DNA from: Pseudoduganella violacea
Lineage (GTDB): Bacteria; Pseudomonadota; Gammaproteobacteria; Burkholderiales; Burkholderiaceae_D
Direction of reading: 5' to 3'
Length of the DNA: 64,000 nucleotides
Assembly: GCF_014191875.1 (NCBI RefSeq)
Contig: NZ_JACHXD010000012.1
Coordinates: 62,001-126,000, forward strand
The translations under genes were made by a program, and so were the position numbers. The notes under the pieces were generated by a model, which ran no database searches, was not told the DNA's origin, and was given only the letters and a program-made list of their open reading frames with translations. Positions 55,774-64,000 of this stretch are shown here, in pieces (the stretch's first letter is position 1; each line of letters starts with the position of its first letter).

Positions 55774-57788
55774 GGCGCCTCCTGCCGTAGCGCGGCACCC
55801 GGCATCAGTACCGGGTTGGCGGCTGGCGCGGAAAGAGGCGCAGCCGCCGTATTACGGCGCGCCAACCGGTAGCGCCGGTCGCCGGCCGCCAACAGGCCGC
55901 CGATCGCCAGCAGCACGCCGCCGGCCCAGATCCACAGCACGAAGGGCTTGAGCTGGATGCGCACCAGCCAGCGCCCATCCGCCGTTTCCTCTCCCAGCGA
56001 AAGATACAGGTCGCGCGTCAAGCCATGCTCGATGGCCGCCTCGGTCATGATGGTCTGCTGCACCGGATAGTTGCGTCTTTCCGGGTACAGCGTGGCGACG
56101 CGCCGGCCGTCCTGCCGCACCTCGAAGGTGGCGCGCACCGCCTCGTAATTCGGCCCGTCCACCTCGCGCACGCCATTCAGGGCGAATTGATAGCCGCCCA
56201 CCGCCACCGCACCGCCGGGCGCCAGGCTGATATCGCGCGCCTCCTCATAACCCTTGACCAGCGTGACGCCGATGACAAACACGCCCAGGCCCGCATGCGC
56301 CAGGACCATGCCCCAGTAACTGAGCGGCTCACGCGCGATGCGGCGCGGCAGCGATGTCCCCGGCGCGGCATGGCGCAAGCGCTGCCAGGCCTGCCAGCCG
56401 GTGCCCACGATGATCCAGGCCGCCAGCGCCAGGCCAAGCAGCACCGGCGGCGACGCCGCTATCGATAGTCCCGTGCCAAGGCCGATTCCGGCAGCCAGGG
56501 CGGCCGGCCAGCGCAGGCGGCGCAGCAGGTCCGGCAGCGCCGCGCGCTTCCATTGTGCGAAGGGGGCGACAGCCAGCAGAAGCAGCATGGGCGCCATCAG
56601 GGGCACGAAGACCGTCTCGAAATAGGGTGGTCCCACCGAAATCTTGCCCAGGCCGAGGGCATCGAGGAAGAGCGGATAGAGCGTGCCGAGCAGCACCGTG
56701 CCGCAGGCCGCGAGCAGGATCACATTATTCGTCAGCAGCAGCGATTCGCGCGACAGCAGGGCAAAACGTCCGCCGCCGCCCACCTTTGGCGCGCGCCAGG
56801 CATACAAGGCCAGCGAAGCGCCGATGACCAGGGCCAGGAAGGCCAGGATGAAGGCGCCGCGGCGCGGATCGGTGGCAAAGGCATGCACCGATGTCAGCAC
56901 GCCGGAGCGCACCAGGAAGGTGCCAAGCAGGGAAAGCGAAAACGTCAGGATCGCCAGCAGCACGGTCCAGCTCTTGAAACTGCCGCGCTTTTCCGTCACG
57001 GCCAGCGAATGCAGCAGGGCGGTGCCGGCCAGCCAAGGCATGAAGGACGCGTTCTCGACCGCGTCCCAGAACCACCAGCCGCCCCAGCCCAGCTCATAAT
57101 AGGCCCAGTAGCTGCCCATCAGGATGCCCAGACCGAGGAAGCTCCAGGCCAGCAAGGCCCAGGGCCGCGACCAGCGCGCCCACGCCGCGTCGAGGCGGCC
57201 GCCCAGCAGGGCCGCGATGGCGAAGGCGAAAGTCACGGCAAAACCCACATAGCCCATATATAAAAGCGGAGGGTGGATGATCATGCCGGCGTCCTGCAGC
57301 AGGGGATTCAGGTCGCGGCCTTCCAGCGCGGCGGGCAGCAGGCGCGCAAAGGGGTTGGACGCCAGCAGCAGGAACAGCAGGAAACCCGCCGCCAGCAGAC
57401 CCAGGACGCCGAGCAGGCGCGCCCGCGTATCCTGCGGCAATTGGCGGCTTAACAGCGTCACGGCGCTGGTCCAGGCGGCCAGCATCCAGCACCACAGCAG
57501 CAGCGAGCCTTCGTGTCCGCCCCAGCTGGCGGTCAGGCGGTACTGCCAGGGCAGCAGCGAATTCGAATTCTGCGCCACATAGCGCACCGAAAAATCGTGG
57601 TTCCAGAAGCTGAGCAGCAGGCAGCCGAAGGCCAGCGTCAAGAGCAGGAACTGGCCGCGCGCCGCCGGCTGCGCCAGCGCCATCCAGCGTTCATTACCGC
57701 GCTGCGCTCCGAACAGCGGCAGCACGCCCTGCACCAGGGCCAGCAAGAGCGCCAGCACCAGGGCGTAATTGCCAGTCTCTGGGATCAC
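55770..57788 (-). CDS. ccmF: Heme lyase subunit CcmF
   Basis: 672-residue polytopic membrane protein joining heme from CcmE to apocytochrome c. The heme-handling WWD domain is seen as GWGGWWFWDAVENASFMPW, with MIIHPPLLYMGYVG before it. Size is normal. It overlaps ccmE and ccmG by four bases each. Confidence 0.96.
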   Translation of the reverse strand: MIPETGNYALVLALLLALVQGVLPLFGAQRGNERWMALAQPAARGQFLLLTLAFGCLLLSFWNHDFSVRYVAQNSNSLLPWQYRLTASWGGHEGSLLLWCWMLAAWTSAVTLLSRQLPQDTRARLLGVLGLLAAGFLLFLLLASNPFARLLPAALEGRDLNPLLQDAGMIIHPPLLYMGYVGFAVTFAFAIAALLGGRLDAAWARWSRPWALLAWSFLGLGILMGSYWAYYELGWGGWWFWDAVENASFMPWLAGTALLHSLAVTEKRGSFKSWTVLLAILTFSLSLLGTFLVRSGVLTSVHAFATDPRRGAFILAFLALVIGASLALYAWRAPKVGGGGRFALLSRESLLLTNNVILLAACGTVLLGTLYPLFLDALGLGKISVGPPYFETVFVPLMAPMLLLLAVAPFAQWKRAALPDLLRRLRWPAALAAGIGLGTGLSIAASPPVLLGLALAAWIIVGTGWQAWQRLRHAAPGTSLPRRIAREPLSYWGMVLAHAGLGVFVIGVTLVKGYEEARDISLAPGGAVAVGGYQFALNGVREVDGPNYEAVRATFEVRQDGRRVATLYPERRNYPVQQTIMTEAAIEHGLTRDLYLSLGEETADGRWLVRIQLKPFVLWIWAGGVLLAIGGLLAAGDRRYRLARRNTAAAPLSAPAANPVLMPGAALRQEAP

Positions 57789-58252
57789 CGTTCCACTCCC
57801 GCCAAGGTGCGCATGGCCGCCTGGCCCTGGGCCTGGCCCTTCTGCAGAGCGTAGGCCGCTTCGGCCGGCATATAGTTTTCATCGTGCTTGGCGAGCACCT
57901 GCTGCGCCACGAACAACCGGCCCTCGGCCAGCCGGCCTTGCACCACCGCGCCACGGCCTTCCTTGAACAGGTCGGGCAGGGCGCCCCGGTACTGCACCTG
58001 GACCTTGCGCGCATGGTCGCTGACCACGAAGGCCACGGTCACGCCATCGGCCTGGCGCCGCACGCTGCCCGGCTCCACCAGGCCACCGACGCGGAAGATG
58101 CCGGTGCGCGGCGCCTGCCCGGCCGCCACCTGCGACGGCGTGAAGAAGAACACCAGATTCTGGCGGAAGGCCGTCAGCACCAGTGCGGCGCCGATGCCCA
58201 GCACGGCCAGGCTGGCCCCGATCAGAATAAGACGCTGATGGCGCGCCTTCAT
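57785..58252 (-). CDS. ccmE: Heme chaperone CcmE
   Basis: 155 residues with an N-terminal anchor (LILIGASLAVLGIGAALVL) and a periplasmic beta-barrel domain. The covalent heme-binding His and the Tyr are in LAKHDENYMP. It carries heme from CcmC to CcmF. It overlaps ccmD by four bases. Confidence 0.95.
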   Translation of the reverse strand: MKARHQRLILIGASLAVLGIGAALVLTAFRQNLVFFFTPSQVAAGQAPRTGIFRVGGLVEPGSVRRQADGVTVAFVVSDHARKVQVQYRGALPDLFKEGRGAVVQGRLAEGRLFVAQQVLAKHDENYMPAEAAYALQKGQAQGQAAMRTLAGVER

Positions 58253-58422
58253 GCGTCCACCCGCGCGGTGCGGCGCGTCGCCAGATGGCGGGCCTGGCGC
58301 ATGCGTCGGCCCAGCAGCCAGCTCTCAAGCACCAGCGCGGCAAACACTACGCCGCACGAACCCCATACATACGCGCCATAACCGCCCATGACGAGGAAGT
58401 CCTGCACGCTGTTCCATACCAT
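58249..58422 (-). CDS. ccmD: Heme exporter small subunit CcmD
   Basis: 57 residues with the CcmD pattern QDFLVMGGYGAYVWGSCGVV, one membrane helix and a basic tail (RRMRQARHLATRRTAR). It helps release heme-loaded CcmE from the CcmABC complex. The start overlaps the ccmC stop (TAATG) and its stop overlaps the ccmE start (ATGA). Confidence 0.92.
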   Translation of the reverse strand: MVWNSVQDFLVMGGYGAYVWGSCGVVFAALVLESWLLGRRMRQARHLATRRTARVDA

Positions 58423-59213
58423 TATCCGCCCTCCATTTTCGCGTTCAGCCAGTCCGCGCTACCCTCCCGTTCCAGCATGATGCAGCGTAGGCGGCGCAGC
58501 ACCGCCGCCACCGCATAGGCCCAGAAGGCGAGCGTCATCAGCAGCATGCCCGCCAGCACCGGCGCGGCCATCGACGGCGCGCTATTGAGCGAGACCGAGG
58601 CGCCCTGGTGCAGCGTGTTCCACCAGATGACGGAAAAATAGATGACCGGCACATTGACCACCCCGGCCAGCGCCAGGATCGCGGCGGCGCGGTCGGCGCG
58701 GCGCGGCTCGTCGATGGCGGCATGCAGGGCCATGAAGCCGAAGTAGAGGAAGAGCAGAATCAGCTCGGAAGTCAGGCGCGCATCCCAGACCCACCAGGCG
58801 CCCCAGGTCGGCTTGCCCCACAGCGCGCCCGTCCACAGGGCCAGGAAGGTGAACAGGGCGCCGGTGGGCGCCAGGGCGCTTGCCATCATGGCTGAAAGTC
58901 GCGTGTTATACACCAGGCCCACGCCGGCCCATGCGGCCATCGCCAGATAGATCAACATCGACATCCAGGCCGCCGGCACGTGAACGAAGATGATGCGGAA
59001 GGCGTCGTGTTGCTGCGCATCGGCGGGAACCAGCAGCAGGCCGATATACAGTCCTGTCAGGCCAGTCACGACGGCAAGGGCGGCAAACCAGGGAATGAGC
59101 TTGCCGGCCAGCGGGAAGAAATGGCGCGGCGCAGCATACGCAAACACGCGCGGCGCATGCGGTGCGCGCCGGTTCGCGGCAGCAGAGGAATACGGAAGGT
59201 TCATCGTTGCCAT
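58422..59213 (-). CDS. ccmC: Heme exporter permease CcmC
   Basis: 263 residues with six membrane segments and the WWD heme-binding motif TWGAWWVWDARLTSE, flanked by the conserved His in FVHVPAAWMS and NTLHQGASV. It loads heme onto CcmE. ATG at 59213 or 59204 is possible. It is separated from ccmB by 45 bases. Confidence 0.95.
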   Translation of the reverse strand: MATMNLPYSSAAANRRAPHAPRVFAYAAPRHFFPLAGKLIPWFAALAVVTGLTGLYIGLLLVPADAQQHDAFRIIFVHVPAAWMSMLIYLAMAAWAGVGLVYNTRLSAMMASALAPTGALFTFLALWTGALWGKPTWGAWWVWDARLTSELILLFLYFGFMALHAAIDEPRRADRAAAILALAGVVNVPVIYFSVIWWNTLHQGASVSLNSAPSMAAPVLAGMLLMTLAFWAYAVAAVLRRLRCIMLEREGSADWLNAKMEGG

Positions 59214-59258
59214 TTGCCCCCAAGAGTGATACGTCCTGAGTGTCCAGCGCCGCGCCGA

Positions 59259-59927
59259 TTACTCCAGCGCCACGCGCAAAGCCGCTACCGTGGCCCACGG
59301 CGCCAATGCCGCGGTGCCGCACAACAGACCCGCCAGCAAAAGCAGGTGGGCGCTGCTGCCTAAACCTTGAGCCTCGGCATGGACTGAGCTACTGCCAAGA
59401 ATCAGTAAAGGAATATACAGGGGCGCCAACATGAGTGCAAGGAGCACGCTGCCGCCGCGTGCATTCAAGGCCAGCGCCGCGCCGAGCGCGCCCAACAGGC
59501 TGAGGACCGGCGTGCCAAGCAGCAGGCTGGCCAGCAGCACGCCTAATGCCTGCGGCGCCATATCGTATTGGATGGCCAGCAGCGGCGCTACCGCCACCAG
59601 CGGCAAGCCGGCCAGCAGCCAATGCGCGCCGACCTTGGCCCACACGGTCAACAGCAGCGGATGCGGCGCGAGCAGCGCCTGCTCCAGCGTGCCGTCGGCG
59701 AAATCGGCGGCGAACAGGCGTTGCAGGCCAAGCAGGGCGGCCAGCAGCGCCGACACCCACAGCACGCCCGGCCCGATGGCGCGCAACAGCTCCTGGTCCG
59801 GGCCGATGGCCAGCGGGTAGAGCATGGCCGCGAGCAGGAAGAACAGCGGCGGCATCACAATTTCGGCGGGGCGGCGCAAGGCCAGCAGCAATTCGCGCCG
59901 CATAGTCAGCGCCAATATGCTCAGCAT
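59259..59927 (-). CDS. ccmB: Heme ABC exporter permease CcmB
   Basis: 222 residues, six hydrophobic segments, with the CcmB-type start MLSILALTMRRELLLALRRP and the FADGTLEQALLAPHPL loop. It forms the membrane part of the CcmAB transporter. It overlaps ccmA by seven bases. Confidence 0.93.
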   Translation of the reverse strand: MLSILALTMRRELLLALRRPAEIVMPPLFFLLAAMLYPLAIGPDQELLRAIGPGVLWVSALLAALLGLQRLFAADFADGTLEQALLAPHPLLLTVWAKVGAHWLLAGLPLVAVAPLLAIQYDMAPQALGVLLASLLLGTPVLSLLGALGAALALNARGGSVLLALMLAPLYIPLLILGSSSVHAEAQGLGSSAHLLLLAGLLCGTAALAPWATVAALRVALE

Positions 59928-60547
59928 GCGCCCTCGCGGCCCAGGCGCAGCGTTTGCGTGGGCGCCGGCCCGGCATCCTGGTGGGTGGTGTAGACCAGCA
60001 GGCCGCCGCCGGCAAGATGATCGCCGAGCAGCTGCGTCACGCTGGACAGCGCATGCTGGTCCAGCGCGGAAAACGGTTCATCCAGTATCCACAAGGGCCG
60101 CTGGCGCGCCAGATGCAGCCGCGCCAGCGCCACCCGCTTGCGCTGGCCCTGCGACAGCAGGCGCACCGGCAGCTCGGCTTCGGCCGCCAGTCCCATCTGC
60201 TCCAGGCAGGAATACGCTTGCGCGCGGCTGTGGCGGATGCCCGGCAAGCCGCCGTAGGCCAGGTTTTCCCAGGCCAGCAGTTCGGGCTTGAGCGCCTCGG
60301 CATGGCCGGCATACAGCAGATTGGCGTGGAAGAGGGGACGGCAGCGCGCCAGCGTCTCGCCCTGCCAGCACACCTCGCCCTGGTCGGGACGGGCCAAGCC
60401 GCACAACAGGCGCAGCAAACTGGTTTTGCCGCTGCCATTGCCGCCCTGGACCCGCAAGGCGTCGCCGCCACCAAGGCTGAAGCCGATATCGGAAAACAGC
60501 GTGGCCGCGCCACGCACACACGCCAAATGCCGACAGCTCAAACCCAT
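59921..60547 (-). CDS. ccmA: Heme exporter ATPase CcmA
   Basis: 208-residue ABC ATPase. Walker A is GGNGSGKTS, the signature is LLSQGQRKRVALA and Walker B is LWILDEPFSALD. ATP hydrolysis drives heme release from CcmC/CcmE. The frame is open to 60616, but ATG 60547 has GGAGG four bases upstream and matches the family N-terminus. It is the first gene of the ccm-nap-nor run and is divergent from the siderophore receptor. Confidence 0.94.
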   Translation of the reverse strand: MGLSCRHLACVRGAATLFSDIGFSLGGGDALRVQGGNGSGKTSLLRLLCGLARPDQGEVCWQGETLARCRPLFHANLLYAGHAEALKPELLAWENLAYGGLPGIRHSRAQAYSCLEQMGLAAEAELPVRLLSQGQRKRVALARLHLARQRPLWILDEPFSALDQHALSSVTQLLGDHLAGGGLLVYTTHQDAGPAPTQTLRLGREGAC

Positions 60548-60565
60548 TGCGCCTCCGTCACCGTG

Positions 60566-60587
60566 TTGGCCATAGTTGTTGGCCATA
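60566..60587. repeat. Two direct copies of TTGGCCATA upstream of ccmA
   Basis: Nine-base copies at 60566-60574 and 60579-60587, 13 bases apart, lie 19-40 bases before the ccmA start. They could be an operator or chance. Confidence 0.5.
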
Positions 60588-60630
60588 TCGTAGATCATGG
60601 GCGCAAATGCGCGCAACTTCCAGATTTATA

Positions 60631-60659
60631 TTGACTTTTAAATGAGAATCGTTATCATT
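60631..60659 (+). promoter_or_regulatory. Fur box overlapping a sigma-70 promoter for the siderophore receptor
   Basis: AATGAGAATCGTTATCATT at 60641-60659 fits the Fur inverted repeat (TGAGAAT-C-GTTATCA). It overlaps TTGACT (60631-60636) and TATCAT (60653-60658), spaced 16 bases. Iron-loaded Fur would block RNA polymerase here. ccmA transcription on the other strand could be affected too. Confidence 0.8.
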
Positions 60660-60688
60660 TGTATTTCAGTTACAGCTTCTAGAAGAAA

Positions 60689-62857
60689 ATGCATCCACAA
60701 CGCCGCCCCCAATTGAAGCGCCTGGCCGTCCTCGTGAGCCTGGCCCTGCCGCTGGCCGCCCAAGCCGAAAACGCCGCCGAACAAACCGTCCTGCCGCAGA
60801 TCGAAGTGCTGGCCAATAAGCTGGGCGACACCACCGAAGGCACCGGCTCCTACACCACCGGCAAGGCCAAAACGGCCACGCCACTGAGCATGTCGCTGCG
60901 CGATACGCCGCAATCGATTTCCGTGGTGACGCAGCAGCGCATCGAAGACCAGGGCATGCTGACGGTGACGGATGTGGTCAACAACAGCACCGGCGTTTCG
61001 GTCAACCAGTATGAAACCCACCGCGCCGGCTTCACCGCGCGCGGCTTCGACATCGACAATCTGCAGATCGACGGCATCCCCACCACCTGGTCCCAGCCTT
61101 GGAGCTCGGGCGAAGTGCAGGGCAGCCTGGCTATCTACGACCGCGTGGAAATCGTGCGCGGCGCCACCGGTCTGATGACGGGCGCCGGCAATCCATCGGC
61201 CGCCATCAATCTGGTGCGCAAGCGCGCCGCCAGCAAGGCGTTCGAAGGCTCCGCCGAAGTGGGTATCGGCCGCTGGGACGAGCGCCGCGCCCAGGTCGAC
61301 CTGTCGACGCCACTGAACAAGGACGGCACGGTGCGTGCCCGCGTGGTCGGCGAATACAAGCAGGCCGACAGCTGGGTGAGCCGCATGAAGAGCAAGGATC
61401 AGACGCTGTACGCCACCGTGGAAGCGGACCTGGATCCGCGCACCCTGCTGTCGGCAGGCGCCAGCCGCCAGGAAACCGATCCGACCGCGCCGATGTGGGG
61501 CGGCCTGCCATACTGGTACACCGACGGCTCGAAAACCAACTGGGACCGTTCCAAGACCACCTCCGCCGACTGGGCGCGCTGGGAAACCGAATACAACAAC
61601 TACTTCGCCAACCTGGAACATGGCTTTGACAACGGCTGGAAGCTGCGCGCCACCTACACCCACGGCGAGCGCAAGGCCGATTCCAAGCTGCTTTACCTGT
61701 CCGGCATGCCCGACCGTGTGAACGGCTTGGGCGTGGGCGCATTCGCCGGCTCCTACCTGACCAGCACCAAACAGGACGACTTCGGCCTGCACGCCAGCGG
61801 CCCGTTCAAGCTGGCCGGCCGCAAGCATGAGGCGGCGTTCGGCTATATGCACTCCAAGCAGAAGTTCAATGCCGACAGCCGCATGGCCGATTTCGGCGGC
61901 GACGTGCCATCAGTTGGCAACTTCAATACCTGGAATCCTTCCGCCTATCCAGAACCGAAATGGAACGCACCGTCCTTCTACGAGTCCAGCGTGACCAAGC
62001 AGCAAGCCTTGTACGGCGTGGCGCGCTTCTCGCTGAGCGATCCGCTGACCATGATCGTCGGCGCGCGCGCCACCAAGTACGACAAGGACACCAAGGGCCA
62101 GGCGCCGCAGCACGAAAGCGAGCTGACGCCATATGCCGGCCTGGTATACGACCTGGGCGAGAACTATTCGGTCTACGCCAGCTACACCGACATCTTCCAG
62201 CCACAAAGCCTGAAGGACAAGCAAGGCAAATACCTTGAGCCGGTAATCGGCAAGAGCGCCGAAGCGGGCGTGAAGGGCGAGTTCTTCGACGGCCGCCTGA
62301 ACGCATCGTTCGCCGTGTTCAAGATCAAGCAGGACAATCTGGGCCAGGAAGCGGGCAACAACCCCGGTGCAGGCGGGCTGCCGGAAGCCTATTACCGCGC
62401 CGCCAAAGGCGCAACGAGCGATGGCTTCGAGTTCGACGTGTCCGGCGAACTGGCGCGCGGCTGGAATGCCAGCGCCGGCTACAGCCAGTTCAAAGCCGAA
62501 GACGTCAGCGGCAAGGACATCAACAGCGTCTATCCGCGCAAGCTGCTGCGCGTGTTCACCACCTACCGCATGCCGGGCGAATTGAAAGCCCTGACCGTGG
62601 GCGGCGGCGTGAACTGGGAAAGCCGCACTTATACGCCCGATTCCAACGCGCCTGCCAACAGCAGCGGTATCATCGAGCAGAAGTCCCACAGCATGGTGAA
62701 CCTGATGGCGCGCTACGATATCAGCAAGCAGTGGTCGGCCCAGCTGAACATCGATAATGTGTTCGACAAAACCGCCTTCGGCATGTTCTCCGCGTATGGC
62801 GCGATCACCTACAAGCAGCCGCGCAGCGCTTCGCTGACGCTGAAGTACCGCTTCTAA
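60689..62857 (+). CDS. TonB-dependent siderophore receptor (FhuE/FpvA-like)
   Basis: 722-residue outer-membrane receptor. A signal peptide (LAVLVSLALPLAAQAE) precedes a plug with SLRDTPQSISVVTQQRIED, VTDVVNNSTGVSV, FTARGFDIDNLQIDGIP and IYDRVEIVRGATGLMTGAGNPSAAIN, the pattern of ferric-siderophore receptors. A 22-strand-type barrel ends in LTLKYRF. AGAAGA lies just before the ATG. The Fur box upstream fits iron-repressed expression. It is followed by a PepSY membrane protein. The siderophore is not deducible. Confidence 0.93.
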   Translation: MHPQRRPQLKRLAVLVSLALPLAAQAENAAEQTVLPQIEVLANKLGDTTEGTGSYTTGKAKTATPLSMSLRDTPQSISVVTQQRIEDQGMLTVTDVVNNSTGVSVNQYETHRAGFTARGFDIDNLQIDGIPTTWSQPWSSGEVQGSLAIYDRVEIVRGATGLMTGAGNPSAAINLVRKRAASKAFEGSAEVGIGRWDERRAQVDLSTPLNKDGTVRARVVGEYKQADSWVSRMKSKDQTLYATVEADLDPRTLLSAGASRQETDPTAPMWGGLPYWYTDGSKTNWDRSKTTSADWARWETEYNNYFANLEHGFDNGWKLRATYTHGERKADSKLLYLSGMPDRVNGLGVGAFAGSYLTSTKQDDFGLHASGPFKLAGRKHEAAFGYMHSKQKFNADSRMADFGGDVPSVGNFNTWNPSAYPEPKWNAPSFYESSVTKQQALYGVARFSLSDPLTMIVGARATKYDKDTKGQAPQHESELTPYAGLVYDLGENYSVYASYTDIFQPQSLKDKQGKYLEPVIGKSAEAGVKGEFFDGRLNASFAVFKIKQDNLGQEAGNNPGAGGLPEAYYRAAKGATSDGFEFDVSGELARGWNASAGYSQFKAEDVSGKDINSVYPRKLLRVFTTYRMPGELKALTVGGGVNWESRTYTPDSNAPANSSGIIEQKSHSMVNLMARYDISKQWSAQLNIDNVFDKTAFGMFSAYGAITYKQPRSASLTLKYRF

Positions 62858-62869
62858 GCATCACAGGCT

Positions 62870-62899
62870 GCGGGCCGGAACGCCATCGTTCCGGCCCGC
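62870..62899 (+). terminator. Strong hairpin after the receptor gene
   Basis: A perfect 13-bp stem, GCGGGCCGGAACG with CGTTCCGGCCCGC, has a four-base loop (CCAT), starting 12 bases after the stop. The following bases (GTTTCACTTC) are only moderately T-rich, so it may be a partial terminator or an mRNA-stabilising hairpin before the PepSY gene. Confidence 0.6.
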
Positions 62900-62935
62900 G
62901 TTTCACTTCAAAATATCGAATAGTTGAGGTCAGGT

Positions 62936-64000
62936 GTGCGCGCCTTCTGGACTGTCATTCATCGTTACGCCGGCTTGCTCACCGCCGGCTTTTTGTTCAT
63001 CAGCGGCCTGACCGGCGCCATCATCTCCTGGGACCACGAGCTGGACGATCTGCTCAATCCCCATCTGATGCACGCCAGCACCCGCGGCCCGGCCCTGGCC
63101 CCGCTCGACCTCGCGCGCCAGGTCGAGGCGCGCTATCCGGACGTGCGCGTCAGCTTCGTGCCGCTGCATGCGGAACCGGGCGAGTCCATCTCCTTCGGCA
63201 TCAGCGGCCGGGTTGACCCGGTCAGCAAAAAACTGATCGAACCGGGCTTCAACCAGGTCTTCGTCGATCCCGCCAGCGGCGCCGAATTGGGCAAGCGCGA
63301 ATGGGGCGCGGTCTGGCCGATCACCAAGGAGACCTTCGTCTCCTTCCTATACCGCCTGCACTACACCCTGCATATTCCCGAGATGTGGGGCATCGACCAA
63401 TGGGGCTTGTGGCTGATGGGCGGCATCGCCATGATCTGGACTTTCGACAGCTTTGTCGGCTTCTACCTGACCTTGCCGGTAAGCCGCCGCAAGGAGCTGG
63501 GACGCGTGCCAGCCGCCAAATCCTGGTGGCAGCGCTGGCAGCCGGCGTGGAAAGTGCGCTGGAAAGGCGGCAGTGCCAAGCTCAATTTCGACTTGCACCG
63601 CGCTTTCAGCCTGTGGACCTTCCTGCTGCTGTTCATCCTGGCCTTCACCGCCTTCTCGCTGAACCTGTACCGCGAAATCTTCTATCCCGTGATGAAGACC
63701 GTCTCGCAAGTGACGCCAACGCCGTTCGATACGCGCACGCCGGCCGACAAGCATCATCCGATCGAGCCGCGCTTCGCCTTCGCCGACATCATCCAGCGCG
63801 CCAGCGCCGAGGCGGCGCAGCGCCAATGGACGGAACCGGCCGGCAGCATCTTCTATTCACAGGATTTCGGCATCTACGGCGTGAGCTTCTTCAAGCCGGG
63901 CGATGACCACGGTTCCGGCGGCGTCGGCCCGGCCGTGCTGTACTTCGACGGCGAGGACGGCCGCCTGCTGGGCGACCGCCAGCCGTGGAAAGGCACGGCG
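62936..64000 (+). CDS. PepSY-domain membrane protein (PiuB-like), 3' end missing
   Basis: Open to the right edge (355 codons visible). GTG start at 62936 with GAGG six bases upstream. The N-terminus FWTVIHRYAGLLTAGFLFIS, a periplasmic PepSY region, a second segment (WGLWLMGGIAMIWTFDSFVG) and a third after the His in FDLHRAFSLWTFLLLF mark the PepSY_TM family. This family often accompanies siderophore receptors and is thought to help reduce imported ferric complexes. It is the second gene of the Fur-controlled unit, 78 bases after the receptor, with a hairpin between. Confidence 0.85.
   Translation, partial: MRAFWTVIHRYAGLLTAGFLFISGLTGAIISWDHELDDLLNPHLMHASTRGPALAPLDLARQVEARYPDVRVSFVPLHAEPGESISFGISGRVDPVSKKLIEPGFNQVFVDPASGAELGKREWGAVWPITKETFVSFLYRLHYTLHIPEMWGIDQWGLWLMGGIAMIWTFDSFVGFYLTLPVSRRKELGRVPAAKSWWQRWQPAWKVRWKGGSAKLNFDLHRAFSLWTFLLLFILAFTAFSLNLYREIFYPVMKTVSQVTPTPFDTRTPADKHHPIEPRFAFADIIQRASAEAAQRQWTEPAGSIFYSQDFGIYGVSFFKPGDDHGSGGVGPAVLYFDGEDGRLLGDRQPWKGTA

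Noticed and set aside
1-64000. RNA genes, CRISPR, IS elements, att sites
   Set aside because: No tRNA/rRNA-like sequence, direct-repeat spacer array, transposase or integrase motif was seen by eye; a profile search was not possible.

Overview
The window looks like a chromosomal stretch of a GC-rich Gram-negative bacterium, most likely a betaproteobacterium of the Burkholderiales (Oxalobacteraceae-like, e.g. the Massilia/Duganella/Janthinobacterium group). That placement is an inference from gene content and codon use, not from any marker gene. No rRNA, tRNA, CRISPR array, insertion sequence or phage gene was seen.

Region 1 (1-36757, plus strand) is the downstream end of a large secondary-metabolite cluster. 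Two giant genes (1-17037, open at the left edge, and 17049-33200) encode an acyltransferase-less (trans-AT type) modular polyketide synthase. It runs into a three-module non-ribosomal peptide synthetase closed by a thioesterase. One polyketide module is split across the two genes. The last ketosynthase has Gln in place of the HGTGT His, so it is probably a non-elongating transfer KS at the PKS/NRPS junction. The adenylation pockets read Val, Ser and Ala-like. A cytochrome P450, an MFS exporter and a Sfp/EntD-type phosphopantetheinyl transferase follow in the same direction and close the cluster. The acyltransferase must lie outside the window.

Region 2 (36769-44108) is a mixed housekeeping and metal-uptake area. 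A minus-strand DUF2946 / TonB-dependent receptor / PepSY-membrane protein operon (possibly copper or another metal) is followed by a plus-strand DUF455 ferritin-like protein. Then come a frameshifted acylphosphatase, a secreted S33-type alpha/beta hydrolase, and a secreted protein built of exact 36-residue repeats that I do not recognise.

Region 3 (44192-60547, minus strand) is a continuous run of 19 genes, in transcription order ccmABCDEFGHI - napEDABC - a 39-residue membrane ORF - norCBQD. It pairs System I cytochrome c maturation with its likely clients: the periplasmic nitrate reductase (NapB and NapC hemes) and the cytochrome c NO reductase. NorC is unusual: it carries a second, fused cytochrome c domain. 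No nitrite or nitrous oxide reductase is present here.

Region 4 (60566-64000, plus strand) diverges from ccmA. A Fur box overlapping a sigma-70-like promoter drives a TonB-dependent siderophore receptor. A strong hairpin follows, then a PepSY-membrane protein that runs off the right edge.
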